From: Aegilops tauschii subsp. strangulata
Taxonomy: Eukaryota; Streptophyta; Magnoliopsida; Poales; Poaceae
Reading direction: 5' to 3'
DNA length: 64,000 bases
NCBI RefSeq assembly: GCF_002575655.3
Contig: NC_053037.3
Location: 445,563,793-445,627,792, forward strand
Position numbers and translations under genes: made by a program. The notes beneath the pieces were generated by a model that worked only from the letters and a program-made list of their open reading frames with translations, had not been told where the DNA came from and did not search any database. Shown here one piece after another: positions 12,460 through 23,182 of this stretch (its first letter is position 1; each line of letters opens with the position of its first letter).

Positions 12460-13196
12460 CTAGAAATTTTGATCGTTCGAAGACTCCATGATATCTGCTC
12501 CAGCTTCATCAACAAAATCATCTTCACTGGGGTCCGAGTCGGTGTCGTCGATGATGATGTAGTTATCCGGGCAAGTAGAATCGTCGTCTTGTCCTCCAGG
12601 TGCTGGGTCTCCCATGAATCGTGGTCGTCATTCTTCTTTATCAGGTCGTCATTCTTCTCCAACAACGTGGCGATCTCCTCCTCATATCCATCGCGTGTAG
12701 CCTTGAGTTCTTCCTCCAACTCCGTGATCTTGGTCAATGCCTTCTTCAGATTTATCATGTCTACGCACATCTGGTTCTCCTGGCGACGAATGTGTTGGTT
12801 TTGCTCCTAGATGAAAGCTGCAATTGATCCATCCTTCTTGGTGCTGATCATCTCCCATTGCTCATCTCGGCGTCCACAAATCTGGTAAATAGTATCCTTA
12901 AGCTCCCTGCGGTAGACTTCTCCAATGCGTCCCATGGAGATGTGGGCTGCCATCCTCTTCCCTAAACTCCAGGTTGGTGCATCAAAGGAAAACTCTATAG
13001 GCTCAGTGACTGGCGTAAACGTCCTTCCTGGAACTTGAACTTGAATCTTCCAGCGCTCTTCTTCTGGTAGTGTGGCGTTGTAGGTTCCGGTGAAGCTTGG
13101 AATTCCGATGTCTAGGTATCTAGTGACTTCCTTCAAGTGGCGTCCAAAGTGTGTATCTTCATCTGGTTGCATGAACTTGTTCTTTGCATCCACCAT
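12460..13196 (-). pseudogene. Extra ORF upstream of chromovirus gag (ORF0-like)
   Basis: A minus-strand frame begins at ATG 13196 (MVDAKNKFMQPDED), about 110 bp inside the 5' LTR/PBS boundary, and continues to an acidic C-terminus (DPSEDDFVDEAGAD) ending at 12460. An in-frame TAG (12807-12809) and a frameshift near 12610 break it. The second half has a predicted coiled coil (KKALTKITELEEELKATRDG). It has no gag, zinc-knuckle or enzyme motif. Rice gypsy elements RIRE3 and RIRE8 are described with an orf0 ahead of gag, and this is in the equivalent place. Homology to that ORF is inferred from position and is unproven. Function unknown. Confidence 0.7.
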
Positions 13197-13290
13197 CCTA
13201 AAAGAGTAGAAAATGGAGAGGAGTAAGAAATGAGAAGAGAGTAGTGTTCTAGGGTTTAAACTTAGTGGTTGTGTCCTACAGTCAGCGTGT

Positions 13291-13302
13291 GCTCTGATAC
13301 CA
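13291..13302 (-). other. Primer-binding site of the chromovirus
   Basis: On the minus strand TGGTATCAGAGC follows the end of the 5' LTR by a few bases. This is the initiator-methionine tRNA type PBS common in plant LTR retrotransposons. Confidence 0.85.
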
Positions 13303-13306
13303 CCTT

Positions 13307-16072
13307 TGTAGCGACCAGACCTCAAACAGTCTGTGCTTCTGTGCACCAGTGTCATCCCTGGATCAGTAATGCTGACACGCACAGTACAAATGGAGGATTT
13401 ATAATAGAGTAGCAATCACACACTTATTACAACGAGTATCTCAAAAGAGAAATAAGTATGATAAATATGGCTTAAGGCCATCTAATACGATAACAGCGGA
13501 AGACTTGGAAGATAAGTGAGTCCATCAACTCCAACGGCATCACTGAGTATAAGACCACGACCTAAGGCACCTTACTCGTCGTTTGAAAAGTCTGCAACAT
13601 GAAACGTTGCAGCCTGAAAACGGGTCAGCACATGGAATATGCTAGCAAAATAACACATAGAGAGTAATGAACAAAATGATGCTATCACTACATGCATATT
13701 TGGCTGGTATAAGGCTCTATGGTTACTGTTTTGCAAAAAGCCAATTTTTTCCTACTTCAAAGGAATAAATTTTATTTAACTATCATGGTGGTTGCTAAAC
13801 ATTGAGATGGTTGACAGCATCTCAATCCCAATTAAGTATCATCATTAACCCAAAAAAATTATTTAAAGTAACATGGTGATGAGATTCACATGATAATCCA
13901 AATACTAGATACTCAAAACGTCCATAACCGGGGATACGGCTAACCATGATTAGTTTATACACTCTGCAGAGGTTTGTGCACTTTTCCCCACAAGACTCGA
14001 TCGCCTCCGCTTGATTCTCGCACTACATGATGTTTGAGAAACGGATGACCGAGACACAGTCTTTTAGAAGCGTTTGCACCTTACGATGTGATAGACCGTA
14101 CCAACCTACATCCCCTACATCTGCTAGTCTACCACTATAAGAGTTCACACAACTTAGTCAACTATGCTAGAGCCCATAATAGCTTGTGGCTGCACACGGA
14201 AGTTTCTAGCATGAATAATCTCATGATCCCTTTGAACCTGGGTGGCGGTCCAAAAAGAAACAGGCAATCCTGGAATACCCAGGTACCTCAATCCACCCAG
14301 ATGTGAGTTTTAGTTGCCACCTTAAGTAAACCATTAATTAACAATCTCACATCTGTCGTGAATATCTCTCAAACCCAATCCACGTCTACTAGCATAGCAT
14401 AGCGATATAAGCAAACGTAGAAGTAACTCCCAAGGGTTTGATAATAAAACAGGTAATAGGTACTACCTCAACTACTTCCCGATACCCACAATTTAATTAG
14501 GTCCTAACCATGCAATGTTTGAGGGTTGATCTAATGCAATAAAACTGGGTAGTAAAGAGGTATGATCAAACTGTTACTTGCCTTGCTGATGATCCGTGAA
14601 ACTTAGAGATTCGTAGTAGCAAGCGGCGCACTCCGGGTACTCTATTGCAAACAAACAAGCATACAACAAGAACTCAACAAATGCACAGGTAAAACTCAAA
14701 TAAAAAATCTAACCAGAAAGTTCAACTTAAGAACTCCGGTTTGCAAAAAGAATCAAATCGAACGAAACAACGAAAGTCAAACGGCGAAAGAACCAAGCTT
14801 CGTTTACTAATCTGGATCTAAGTCAAATTTTACAGTAGCAAAAACTTGTTTGAGTAGGTTAAACGGAAAGAGAATTTCGAGATGAAACTCTAGGCGCTTG
14901 AATCGCCTGATTCCGTTAAATGAGCGAAAAGTTAAACTAAAACGACAAACAGATCGGAAATCGCGATTTGGAATAATCGCGGAAAATCCGGCGAAAAAGA
15001 AAACTGACGAACAGTTAAACGAACGAATGTTCGTTAACTGCGACTAACCGACGAGCACGTTCGTTAAAACGAACGGATCGGTGAACGTTCACTAACTAAC
15101 TAAACCGACAGAAAAAAATAAACCGATCTAATAAAATAAAACTAGGGTTTCGGGAAAAAACCGAAATGGTTTTCCGGCGAAAAACCGCGCGGCGGCTACC
15201 TCGGTCCGGCGAGGTCGGGCGGGGCTCCGGCGGGCTCGGGAGAGGGCGGCGAGGGGCGGCCGGGCTGCGGGGTCGTCGGGGGCGGCGAGGGGCGGCGTTC
15301 GGGGCTCCGGGCGGCGGCTCCTTCGGCTCCTCTCGGCGGCGGCGGCTTCGAGCTCCGGCAGGGCTCCTCGGGCGGCGTCAGGTGCGGAACGGGGCGGGGT
15401 GAGGGTGGGGAGAGGCGGCGGGGTGGGGTATATAAGAGAGGAGGGGGGTGCCGTGGGGGAGGGGGCGACGGGCGGCGGCCGTGCTCGAGCGGGACTCGGG
15501 CGGCGGCGGGTCTCCAGGTCGGGGACGACTCGGGCGGCTGGGCTGGGCCGTCGGCTGGGCTTCGGCCCAGTCGGCGCGCTCGGGGTTTTTTTTTTAATTA
15601 ATTCCGCCGAACCTAGAAAAATCGCAGAAAAATAAATAAAAATCTAAAAATGCCGAAATAAATTTTTCACCGTCTAATTAAAATAATTAGAACGAGGTGA
15701 ACATTTTCTTGGCCCTAAAAATGCAGTTTTTAAAACGTGCAATTTTTTAATGTAAATAAAATCCGAATAAAATCGAATTCTTGATTTTAATATTTTTCCT
15801 CCAATATTTCAATGATCGTGGAGAAGTCATATTTTCTCCTCTCATTTATTTTAATATGAAATATTTTTCGGAGAGAAAAATAATTAAAAACCAAAAATCC
15901 TCGTTTCATTATTTGATAAAAATCAAATATGAAAACCGGGAAAAATCCCCAACTCTCTCCGAGGGTCCTTGAGTTGCTTAGGATTTCAAGGATTTGCCAA
16001 AATGCAATAAAATATGCTATGCAATGATGATCTAATGTATAACATTCCAAATTGAAAATTTGGGATGTTACA
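13307..16072 (-). repeat. Chromovirus 5' LTR
   Basis: 2766-bp partner of 5119-7876 with the same ends. It has small indels relative to the 3' LTR, mainly in the GC-rich block, which here spans about 15180-15590. The TATATAAG box is at 15429-15436. Confidence 0.95.
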
Positions 16073-16781
16073 TGTGGCCATCATCATCTCGTGCTTTTGA
16101 TCTCCATCTCCAAAGCATCGTCACGATCTCCATCGTTACCGGCTCGACACCTTGATCTCCATCGTAGCGTCGTGGTCGTCTCGCCAACTATTGCTTCTAC
16201 AACTATCGCTAACGCATAGTGATAAAGTAAAGCAATTACATAGCGTTTGCATTTCATACAATAAAGAGACAACCATAAGGCTCCCGCCGGTTGCCAAATA
16301 ACTTACAAAACATGATCATCTCATACAGTAATGTTTATGACATCATGTCTTGACCATATCACATCACAACATGCCCTGCAAAAACAAGTTAGACGTCCTC
16401 TACTTTGTTGTTGCAAGTTTTACGTGGCTGCTACGGGCTTCTAGCAAGAACCGTTCTTACTTACGCATAAAACCACAACGGTGTTTTGTCAAGTTTGCTG
16501 TTTTAACCTTCTTCAAGGACCGGCCATAGTCAAATTCGATTCAACTAAAGAAGGAGAAACAAACACCCGCCAGCCACCTTTATGCAAAACTAGTTGCATG
16601 TCTGTCGGTGGAACCGGTCTCATGTGCGTGGACATGTAAGGTTGGTCCGGGCCGCTTCATCCCACAATAACGCCGAATCAAAATAAGACGTTGGTGGTAA
16701 GCAGTATGACTATCACCGCCCACAACTCTTTGTGTTCTACTCGTGCATATCATCTACGCATAGACCTGGCTCGGATGCCAC
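16073..16781 (-). mobile_element. Angela-type leader, LTR-proximal part, with PBS
   Basis: It starts with the second TGTGG copy of the chromovirus TSD and continues the leader seen at 4561-5118. On the minus strand TGGCATCCGAGC (16769-16780), a variant of the initiator-Met PBS, adjoins the LTR end at 16782. No coding sequence is seen. Confidence 0.8.
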
Positions 16782-18540
16782 TGTTTGGAAACGTTGCATG
16801 GAAAAACAAAAACAATTCTACGCACATGCAATGATCTATCCATGGAGATGCATAGCAACGAGGGGGAGAGTGTGTCTACATACCCTCGTAGACCGTAAGC
16901 GGAAGCGTTTCTCAACGCTGTTGATGTAGTCAAACTTTCTTCGCGCTCCACTGATCGAGTACCGAACGTACGGCACCTCCGAGTTCTGCACACGTTCAGC
17001 TCGGTGACGTCCCTCGTCTTCTTAATCCAGCAAGACGTTGAGGTAGTATATGAGTTCCGTCGGCACGACGGCATGGTGACGGTGATGGTGAAGTGATCCT
17101 CGCAGGGCTTTGCATAAGCACCGTGAGAATATGCCCGGGGATGTAAACTGTGGAGGGGGGCGCCGCACACGGCTAGGCAATTGTCTGGTGTGTGCTAGGG
17201 GTGCCCCCCATATATATATATATAGGTGGGAGGGGAGGGGAGAGGCCAGGAGGCGCCCCAAGTAGGACCGAATCTTACTTTGGCTCCTCCCAAGCCGCCC
17301 CGCTGCCATATATATTGGAGGGGGGAGGAAAGAGGGGGGAGGGGGAGGAAGGGGGAATCCTATTCCCTTTCTTTCCTTTCCTCCTTCCCCTTTCCTTCTC
17401 CACCTTGGCCGGCCCATATGGGGGGCGCACCAGCCCCTTGTGGCTGGTGCGTTTCCCCTCTTGGCTCATAAGGCCCATATCTTTTGCCGGCGTGCCCGGA
17501 ACCCCTTTCGTTAACCCGATATGTACCCGGTACCCTCCGGAACACTTCCGGTGTCCGAATACCATCATCATATATATCAATCTTTAACTCTCGGCCATTT
17601 CAAGACTCCTCGTCATGTCCGTGATCTCATCCGGGACTCCGAACAACATTCGGTCACCAAATCACATAACTCATATAATACTATATCGTCATCGAACGTT
17701 AAACGCGCGGACCCTACGGGTTTGAGAACTATGTAGACATGACCGAGACACCTCTCCGGTCAATAACCAATAGCGAAACCTGGATGCTCATATTGGCTCC
17801 TACATATTCTATGAAGATATTTATCGGTCGAACCGTTATGACAACATACGTAATTCCCTTTGTCCATCGGTATGTTACTTGCCCGAGATTCGATCGTCGG
17901 TATCTTTATACCTTCAATCTCGTTACCGGCAAGTCTCTTTACTCATTCCATAACACATCATCTCGTGACTAGCTCCTTAGTCCTTTGCTTGCAAGCTTAT
18001 GATGTGTATTACCGAGAGGGCCCAGAGATACCTCTCCGATACTCGGAGTGACAAATCCTAATCTCGATCTATGCCAGCTCAACAAACACCTTCGGAGATA
18101 CCTGTAGAGCATCTTTATAATCACCCAGTTACGTTGTGACATTTGATAGCACACAAGGTATTCCTCCAGTGTCCGGGATTTGCATAATCTCATAGATGAA
18201 GGAATATGTATTTGACATGAAGAAAGCAATAGCAATTAAATTGAACGATCATTATGCTAAGCTAACAGATGGGTCTTGTCCATCACATCATTCCCCTAAT
18301 GATGTGATCCCATTATCAAATGACAACTCATGTCCATGGTTACGAAACCTTAACCATCCTTGATCAACGAGCTAGTCTAGTAGAGGCTCACTAGGGACAC
18401 GATATTTGTTTATGTATCCACACATGCATGTATTTAAGTTTCCAATCAATACAATTCTAGCATGAATAATAAACCTTTATCATGAATAAGAAAATATAAA
18501 ATAACAACTTTATGATTGCCTCTAGGGCATATTTCTGTCA
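16782..18540 (-). mobile_element. Angela/BARE-type copia 5' LTR
   Basis: 1759-bp minus-strand LTR. It starts at 18540 with a TGACAGAAATATGCCCTAGA-like sequence, a variant of the family's usual TGTTGGAAATATGCCC start. It ends at 16782 with CCAAACA beside the PBS. A TA-repeat TATA region lies near 17209-17224. It is the 5' LTR of the element whose gag-pol lies at 2119-4560. The flanking TSD cannot be tested because the 3' LTR is outside the window. Confidence 0.9.
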
Positions 18541-18724
18541 ACTAACCAATTAGGAAAATAGCCATAGGAGAGAATTGGTTTTGCAAATTGCTTTGATCTC
18601 TCCGAGAAGTAGGGCCGACTTTAGAGCTGGGAATGAACATTACACACAAGGTTGTTTAAGGAGCTCCTCCACCCATAACATGCGCGGATGTGAAAAGGTG
18701 GATTTATTGTTCACTTGGTTGCTA
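18541..18724. other. Unassigned DNA left of the MITE
   Basis: Flank of the Angela-type element. I see no coding or repeat signature. Confidence 0.5.
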
Positions 18725-18982
18725 CTCCCTCTTTCGCAAAATTTTAGGTGTCTAAGCTTTTCCAGAAAATCCCAAAATCTAAGGTGTGTTAGCACTCGGC
18801 TCCCGGTATTATCTCTTGTACAGTTAACGAAAGCTAACTATTGCTAATCATAGATCATCCAACCACATCTTTGAAGGATATGGAGGAAAATTTTTGTAAC
18901 CATGGCTCGGTAATTTGAGACTAGCCCTGCACTACTTTCTGTGCCAAAAGCTTACATGCCATACACAAAGGGAAGGAGGGAG
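18725..18982. mobile_element. Stowaway-like (Tc1/Mariner) MITE
   Basis: About 258 bp bounded by TA dinucleotides (18723-18724 and 18983-18984). It has inverted ends CTCCCTCTTTCGCA and, on the other strand, CTCCCTCCTTCCCT. The similarity resumes further in (TAAGCTTTT on both ends). The CTCCCTC terminus and TA target are typical of Stowaway MITEs. Non-coding. Confidence 0.7.
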
Positions 18983-18984
18983 TA

Positions 18985-20012
18985 TTGTTTTGTATGTTGC
19001 ACAAGAAATTACGAAAAAATAAACCTAAAACCTACCATGACAAGGAAAATAGTGTGATATGCAAAATTTGTGCATCTGAAAAAAATGTGTGTGCAAGCAT
19101 AAAACTGCATACAAAATATGATAGCAAAAATTCTAAAAAATGCATCTATCATGAGTTGTATTGTGCAACTTATAGATCACACCTCTGCAACTGACATGTC
19201 TCCTTCGTTCAACTAGCTAGTACGATTAACTTGTATGGTTGTTTGGGTTTTCAATTTGTGTGATGATATGTGCAACTGGAATAAACCCCTTGTGTGTAAG
19301 AAGCATGGAAACCCCAAGAAAAATGAAATCCAATAGTAAAAAAGAAAACCCTGGTTGACAAAGGTTGCATCTCACTAGGTTGTAATGTGCAACTTGTGTG
19401 TCTGCATATGCAACTGACAGAACTAATATGTGCTAGTTACAAGTTGCCGTTTGTGCAACTACAAAAAAGAAAGAGAAGTTAAAAACATAACAACATACTG
19501 GTGGTCTCGCAACAAGCTTGGATGGTTTAGCCCGAACGAAAATGATAGTTTTCTTGTTTTCAAAGAGTGTCACCCTTCGTCTCTTGAAATAGGTTTGTTC
19601 TTACAATTATTAGGTTTTTAGTTTTCATGGAGTTGTTGGGAGTTGCTGTGTTTGTTCCCCTTCTTTTGTTGGAGGTGTTGTACCAAGAAAATGATGTGGA
19701 CATGGACAATACAGATACGACCAGAAATACTATCAATATAAACAATAATCAGGTGATTTCTATTAATATTTATATGATTTTTTATGTTGTTGCTTCGAAT
19801 AAAAATACAACACAATATTTTATCTTATGCAGAATTGCCGGAAACTTGTACAAGCCTCGTGTTAAAATGAGATATTACCATGCATCGAACACACACACAC
19901 ACACACACTTGCATGTGTACTACCATGGTGCAACCGATCCATACAAGGGTGAAAGTAACATGCATGCTACTTTGTTTAGCAAGAGTGAGGCCTCAGCTAT
20001 GCATCTAAGTGG
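18985..20012. other. AT-rich unassigned DNA with TGCAACT-type motifs
   Basis: Between 18985 and 19460 the motif TGCAACT or close variants (GTGCAACT, TTGCAC, TGCATCT) recurs about ten times. A similar cluster lies right of the LINE at 36200-36390. The LINE insertion separates the two, so this may be one old transposon with subterminal repeats. A frame at 19627-19740 followed by GT...AG-like borders (about 19754 and 19833) is gene-like but not recognised. Confidence 0.35.
19889..19908. repeat. (AC)10 microsatellite
   Basis: Ten uninterrupted AC units. Confidence 0.95.
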
Positions 20013-20210
20013 TTTTTTAGGCAACGTCACGAAGCTTTTATGAATTTGTCACAATGTTTTCAGGGACGGGTGGTAAGTTCCCGAGATGTCCTAACTAACC
20101 ATGGCGGCCACCACTGAGTGATAATGCATGCTTCGCTAAGTTGTGAGCTTCAAAGTTTGAGCTCCTAAACTCATGACTGAAATTACAAAAATCAATAGCT
20201 AGGGAATGTT

Positions 20211-21662
20211 CTACACTATTTCATGAATAACTGCTCCATAGCTCGCCAAATTCTCCTTATGTATGTCCTGCACCACCGTCTTCCAGTCCGACGTGACTTG
20301 AATGCGTCTCAAATAGAGGTCATCCGCCAAGGCGAGCGCTTCTCTGATGGCGAGAGCTTCCAAAGTCGGGGAATCCACAATGTATCTGAAAGAAAGAGTG
20401 GATGCTCCCATGAACATACCTCTGTCATCTCTGCAAATGACGCCGACTGCTCCACCATAACTGGTTACCGCCGCGTCGACGTTGAACTTCGCATCACCTG
20501 AGGGTGGGGCTAGCCATCTCTTTGGTCTAGCACTGGTTGGAGTGGCCATCGATGGTTGCCTTGCATTGATCACTTGTAGCTCGCCCAAATATTTAGTTAT
20601 AAAGCTATTGACATAATATGGTGGCTGAAATATGTTCTCATGAATTGCCTTCCTTCTGGCAGCCCATAGTGCCCAAAGCGTCACCACTAGTCGATCAAAA
20701 AGATCTTTCGTCAATATTTCACGCATTGAAAACCGCCACTCCTTCGGGCCCTCTTCCTCGCGATCCACCATATTCTGCACCAACTCCTCCGGGGCCAACG
20801 CCCATATACTCGTCGCCATCGGACATGACATGAGAGCATGTTTCCAAGTGTCAACAACCCCACATATCAAGCAAGTATCCTCTGTTGCCATGTGACGGTG
20901 TTTGAGAATCGAACCCGTCGGCATGGATTGACGAACTAGCCGCCACACAAAAACCTTGAGTTTGGATGGAACTTGCATGTGCCAGATCATGGACCACTTC
21001 TTGGTCTCTTGCTGCTCGTAAGATGTTCCGTTCTCCTCATATAACCACGCCTCCCTGCTATGTTTCGTCTTCAGTATCATTTGGTATGCCGAGTGAACAC
21101 TGAATATTCCTCGAGGTTCCTCATGCCAGGCCCAAAAATCACTCACACCACGTGTGCATAAAGGAATCCGTAGTATCTCTTCCGCATCAAAATGAGTGAA
21201 CACTGAACGTACCAAATTTTCATCCCATGTTGCCGAAGTTGCATCTATGAGCTGCACCACCCTCTCTAGAGGGTTCTGAACACGTGCGCAGATGGGTCGC
21301 TTGAGGCCGTCACGTGGGATCCAATTATGCAGCCAAATATCTGTTGTCTCTCCATCTCCAATGCGCCTAATGACCCCTTGTTCCAGGATGTCACGGCCAT
21401 CCAATATCGCCCGCCATATTTGGGATGGATGCGAACCCAGTTCGGCTTCAAGGAGAGAGCAATGTGGGGAATATACTACCTTAAGAATATGGGCACTCAG
21501 CGATGTGCTATCTGTAAGGGTGCGCCATGCCTGCCTTGCCAGAAGGGCAAGGTTAAAAATCTCCATGTCACGAAAACCTAGGCCCCCAAGTGCTTCGGTA
21601 GAGTCATTATATCCCACGCCACCCAACTGGGCTTTCTCTTTCCATGTTTGGATCCCCACCAA
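20211..21662 (-). pseudogene. LINE ORF2 C-terminal part: zf-RVT and RNase H-like domains
   Basis: A 483-residue open stretch. Its N-terminal part (GGLGFRDMEIFNLALLARQ) is the region following plant LINE RT. A zinc-binding RT-associated domain follows (PSKLKVFVWRL, then CLICG and KHALMSCP). An RNase H-like domain of the plant LINE type ends it (KFNVDAAVTSYGGAVGVICRD, ESPTLEALAIRE-like). Beyond 20211 the same coding sequence continues in other frames to about 20040, so the C-terminus is frameshifted. Confidence 0.88.
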
Positions 21663-22288
21663 AATTGTCGGATAATAGACATTATGCTCTCACATAAACC
21701 TCATGGCAATCTGAAGCAAGACATGGAATAGACTGGTATAGCTTGTGCCACAGATTTGATCAAAACTTCTTTACCGGCAGCTGAGAGTAATTTCTCCATC
21801 CACCCTTTGATCTTCTCCCAAACACGATCTCAAAGATATTTGAATGTACCGTTCTTTGAGTGGCCGGCATCAGTCGGCATGCCCAGGTAGCGCTCACTCA
21901 AGGACTCATTGTGTTCCTGCAGATTGTTCTTGACAGTTTCTCTCACCTGCACCGGGCATCCCTTGCTGAAGAAAATTGAGGATTTCTCATTGTTGATCCG
22001 CTGTCCAGAAGCATTGCAATATGTATCAATTAGGTTTGACACCATGGTTGAACTCTCCCCACTTGCCTTGAATAACAACAGGCTATCATCTGCAAACAAG
22101 AGGTGGTTAACGGTGGGAGCCGTGGGAGCCACCTGGATACCTGTCAGAGATGATTGAGAACTTGATTTAAGGAGGCACGGAAGGCCCTTTGCTGCAATCA
22201 ATCTCCCTACCGGATACCGCGTGTGGGTATAAAAGAGTCGAGCTTCTCGCCATTAAAACAAACATAGAATGAGACTAAAGAGACCATG
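21663..22288 (-). pseudogene. LINE reverse transcriptase, catalytic part
   Basis: Contains the RT catalytic motif HLLFADDSLLLFKA (about 22110) and SLSERYLGMPTD downstream. Two in-frame TGA codons lie near 21700 and 21833. Near 22201 about 20 nt are missing between the RGIR and LIAAKG motifs, and a TAG replaces a Gln codon there. The fragment stops at 22288, at a solo LTR insertion, and resumes at 22901. Confidence 0.88.
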
Positions 22289-22562
22289 TGTCGTGGGAAT
22301 GATTCCGACAATAATAAGGAGCATGATCTATGAGATGCATATGGGTGACACGGTGGTTTTAGCGAGTTTGGGCCTCTCGCGGTGGAGATAACGACCATAC
22401 GTCTCGTGCTCCAGAGAGGCTTTCTTTATCTGTCATGAACACGGAGTGAGATGGTGTATTTGAGAGAGAGAGAGGGGAGAACGGATCTCCATGCCTCAGC
22501 TAAATGGTGAGAAAGAGAGAGAGGTGGAAGAAAAGAGCCCCCTAGTCTAGTGGTGGGGGTGG

Positions 22563-22570
22563 CTTATATA
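22563..22570 (-). promoter_or_regulatory. TATA box of the solo LTR
   Basis: TATATAAG on the minus strand, about 325 bp from the LTR start, with a CT-rich transcribed leader downstream. Confidence 0.65.
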
Positions 22571-22648
22571 GAGTGCGCCACCCCCTCACCTCCTATGTTA
22601 CAAAGTGGGGGCGTTAATGCCATAACTCAGCCTACTACTAAGATGATA

Positions 22649-22810
22649 CTCCGAGTGCCTTGTCGATTGTTGGTCTTTGCATATCCGAGTGAGATCAGGT
22701 GCTCCGAGTGGAATGAGTTGGTCGAGTGGAGTGCTATGCTCCGAGTGGTTGTTTTCGTCCGAGTGACTTGGTGGTCATCCGAGTGGATGGTTTGTCGATT
22801 CTCCGAGCGA
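22649..22810 (-). repeat. Reiterated CCGAGTG motif in U3
   Basis: Eight copies of CCGAGTG or one-base variants lie within about 160 bp, irregularly spaced. All are in one orientation and upstream of the minus-strand TATA box. Confidence 0.85.
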
Positions 22811-22900
22811 TGCTCTGGGCCCATCTGATATGTCGACCCCGTGCTTTGTGATCTTTGACCCTTCATGGGCCTACCTGTTATGCATGTCCCCAACACCATG

Positions 22901-23182
22901 CACATGACCACCTCTATCCAATGATGATCAAATCCCACTTTAGTCATGATACATCTCAAATAAGCCCACTCTACTCTGTCATATGCCTACATCATATCCA
23001 GCTTCAAAGCACAATAACTGTTTGATTTTGCTCTCGATCTTTTCATAAAGTGTAAGCATTGATAATATTATCCGTAATCAGCCTCCCAGGCACAAACGTA
23101 GACTGTTCCTCAGAAATTGTGTCAGGCAATATAGCTTTCAACCTGCTTGCTATCACTTTCGAGGCTATTTTATACAGAACAT
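22901..23182 (-). pseudogene. LINE reverse transcriptase, central part
   Basis: Minus-strand coding sequence with [13 protein letters not shown] and FVPGRLITD next to 23182, and DRVEWAYLRCIM near 22960, all standard plant LINE RT blocks. Internal frameshifts are present. It directly continues 35110-35841 once the Athila-type array is ignored. Confidence 0.88.

Larger units (their letters stand above)
5119..16072 (-). mobile_element. Complete chromovirus (Tekay-like gypsy) LTR retrotransposon
   Basis: Full-length minus-strand element of about 10.95 kb: 5' LTR 13307-16072, PBS, an ORF upstream of gag, gag-protease, RT-RNase H-integrase-chromodomain, PPT, 3' LTR 5119-7876. It is flanked by identical TSDs TGTGG (5114-5118 and 16073-16077). 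The LTRs begin TGTAACATCCC on the minus strand and end in ACA. By eye they differ by scattered substitutions of a few percent in the sampled parts, so insertion is old but not ancient. Coding regions carry several stops and frameshifts, so the copy is probably dead. The chromodomain after integrase places it in the chromovirus clade; Tekay-like is my inference. Confidence 0.95.
22289..22895 (-). mobile_element. 607-bp solo LTR inserted in the LINE
   Basis: Read on the minus strand it begins TGTTGGGGACATGC (22895) and ends CCCACGACA (22289). Both flanks carry CCATG (22284-22288 and 22896-22900). On the minus strand VMCM and VSLVSF of the LINE become contiguous across a single TSD. It has its own TATA box and repeated U3 motifs. 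No PBS, PPT or coding region is present, so it is a solo LTR or a very short non-autonomous element. Superfamily not determined. Confidence 0.88.

Noticed and set aside
13197..13415. N-terminal extension of the ORF0-like frame into the 5' LTR
   Set aside because: It passes through the PBS and LTR boundary. ATG 13196 is the first start inside the element.
17022..17587. Overlapping frames on both strands near 17.2-17.6 kb
   Set aside because: They lie within the Angela-type LTR U3/R region, a purine/pyrimidine-biased stretch.
19627..20043. Possible host gene exon with ENDVDMDN-type acidic stretch
   Set aside because: The frame crosses a microsatellite and the LINE boundary, and splice sites are only suggestive. 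I kept it as unassigned DNA.
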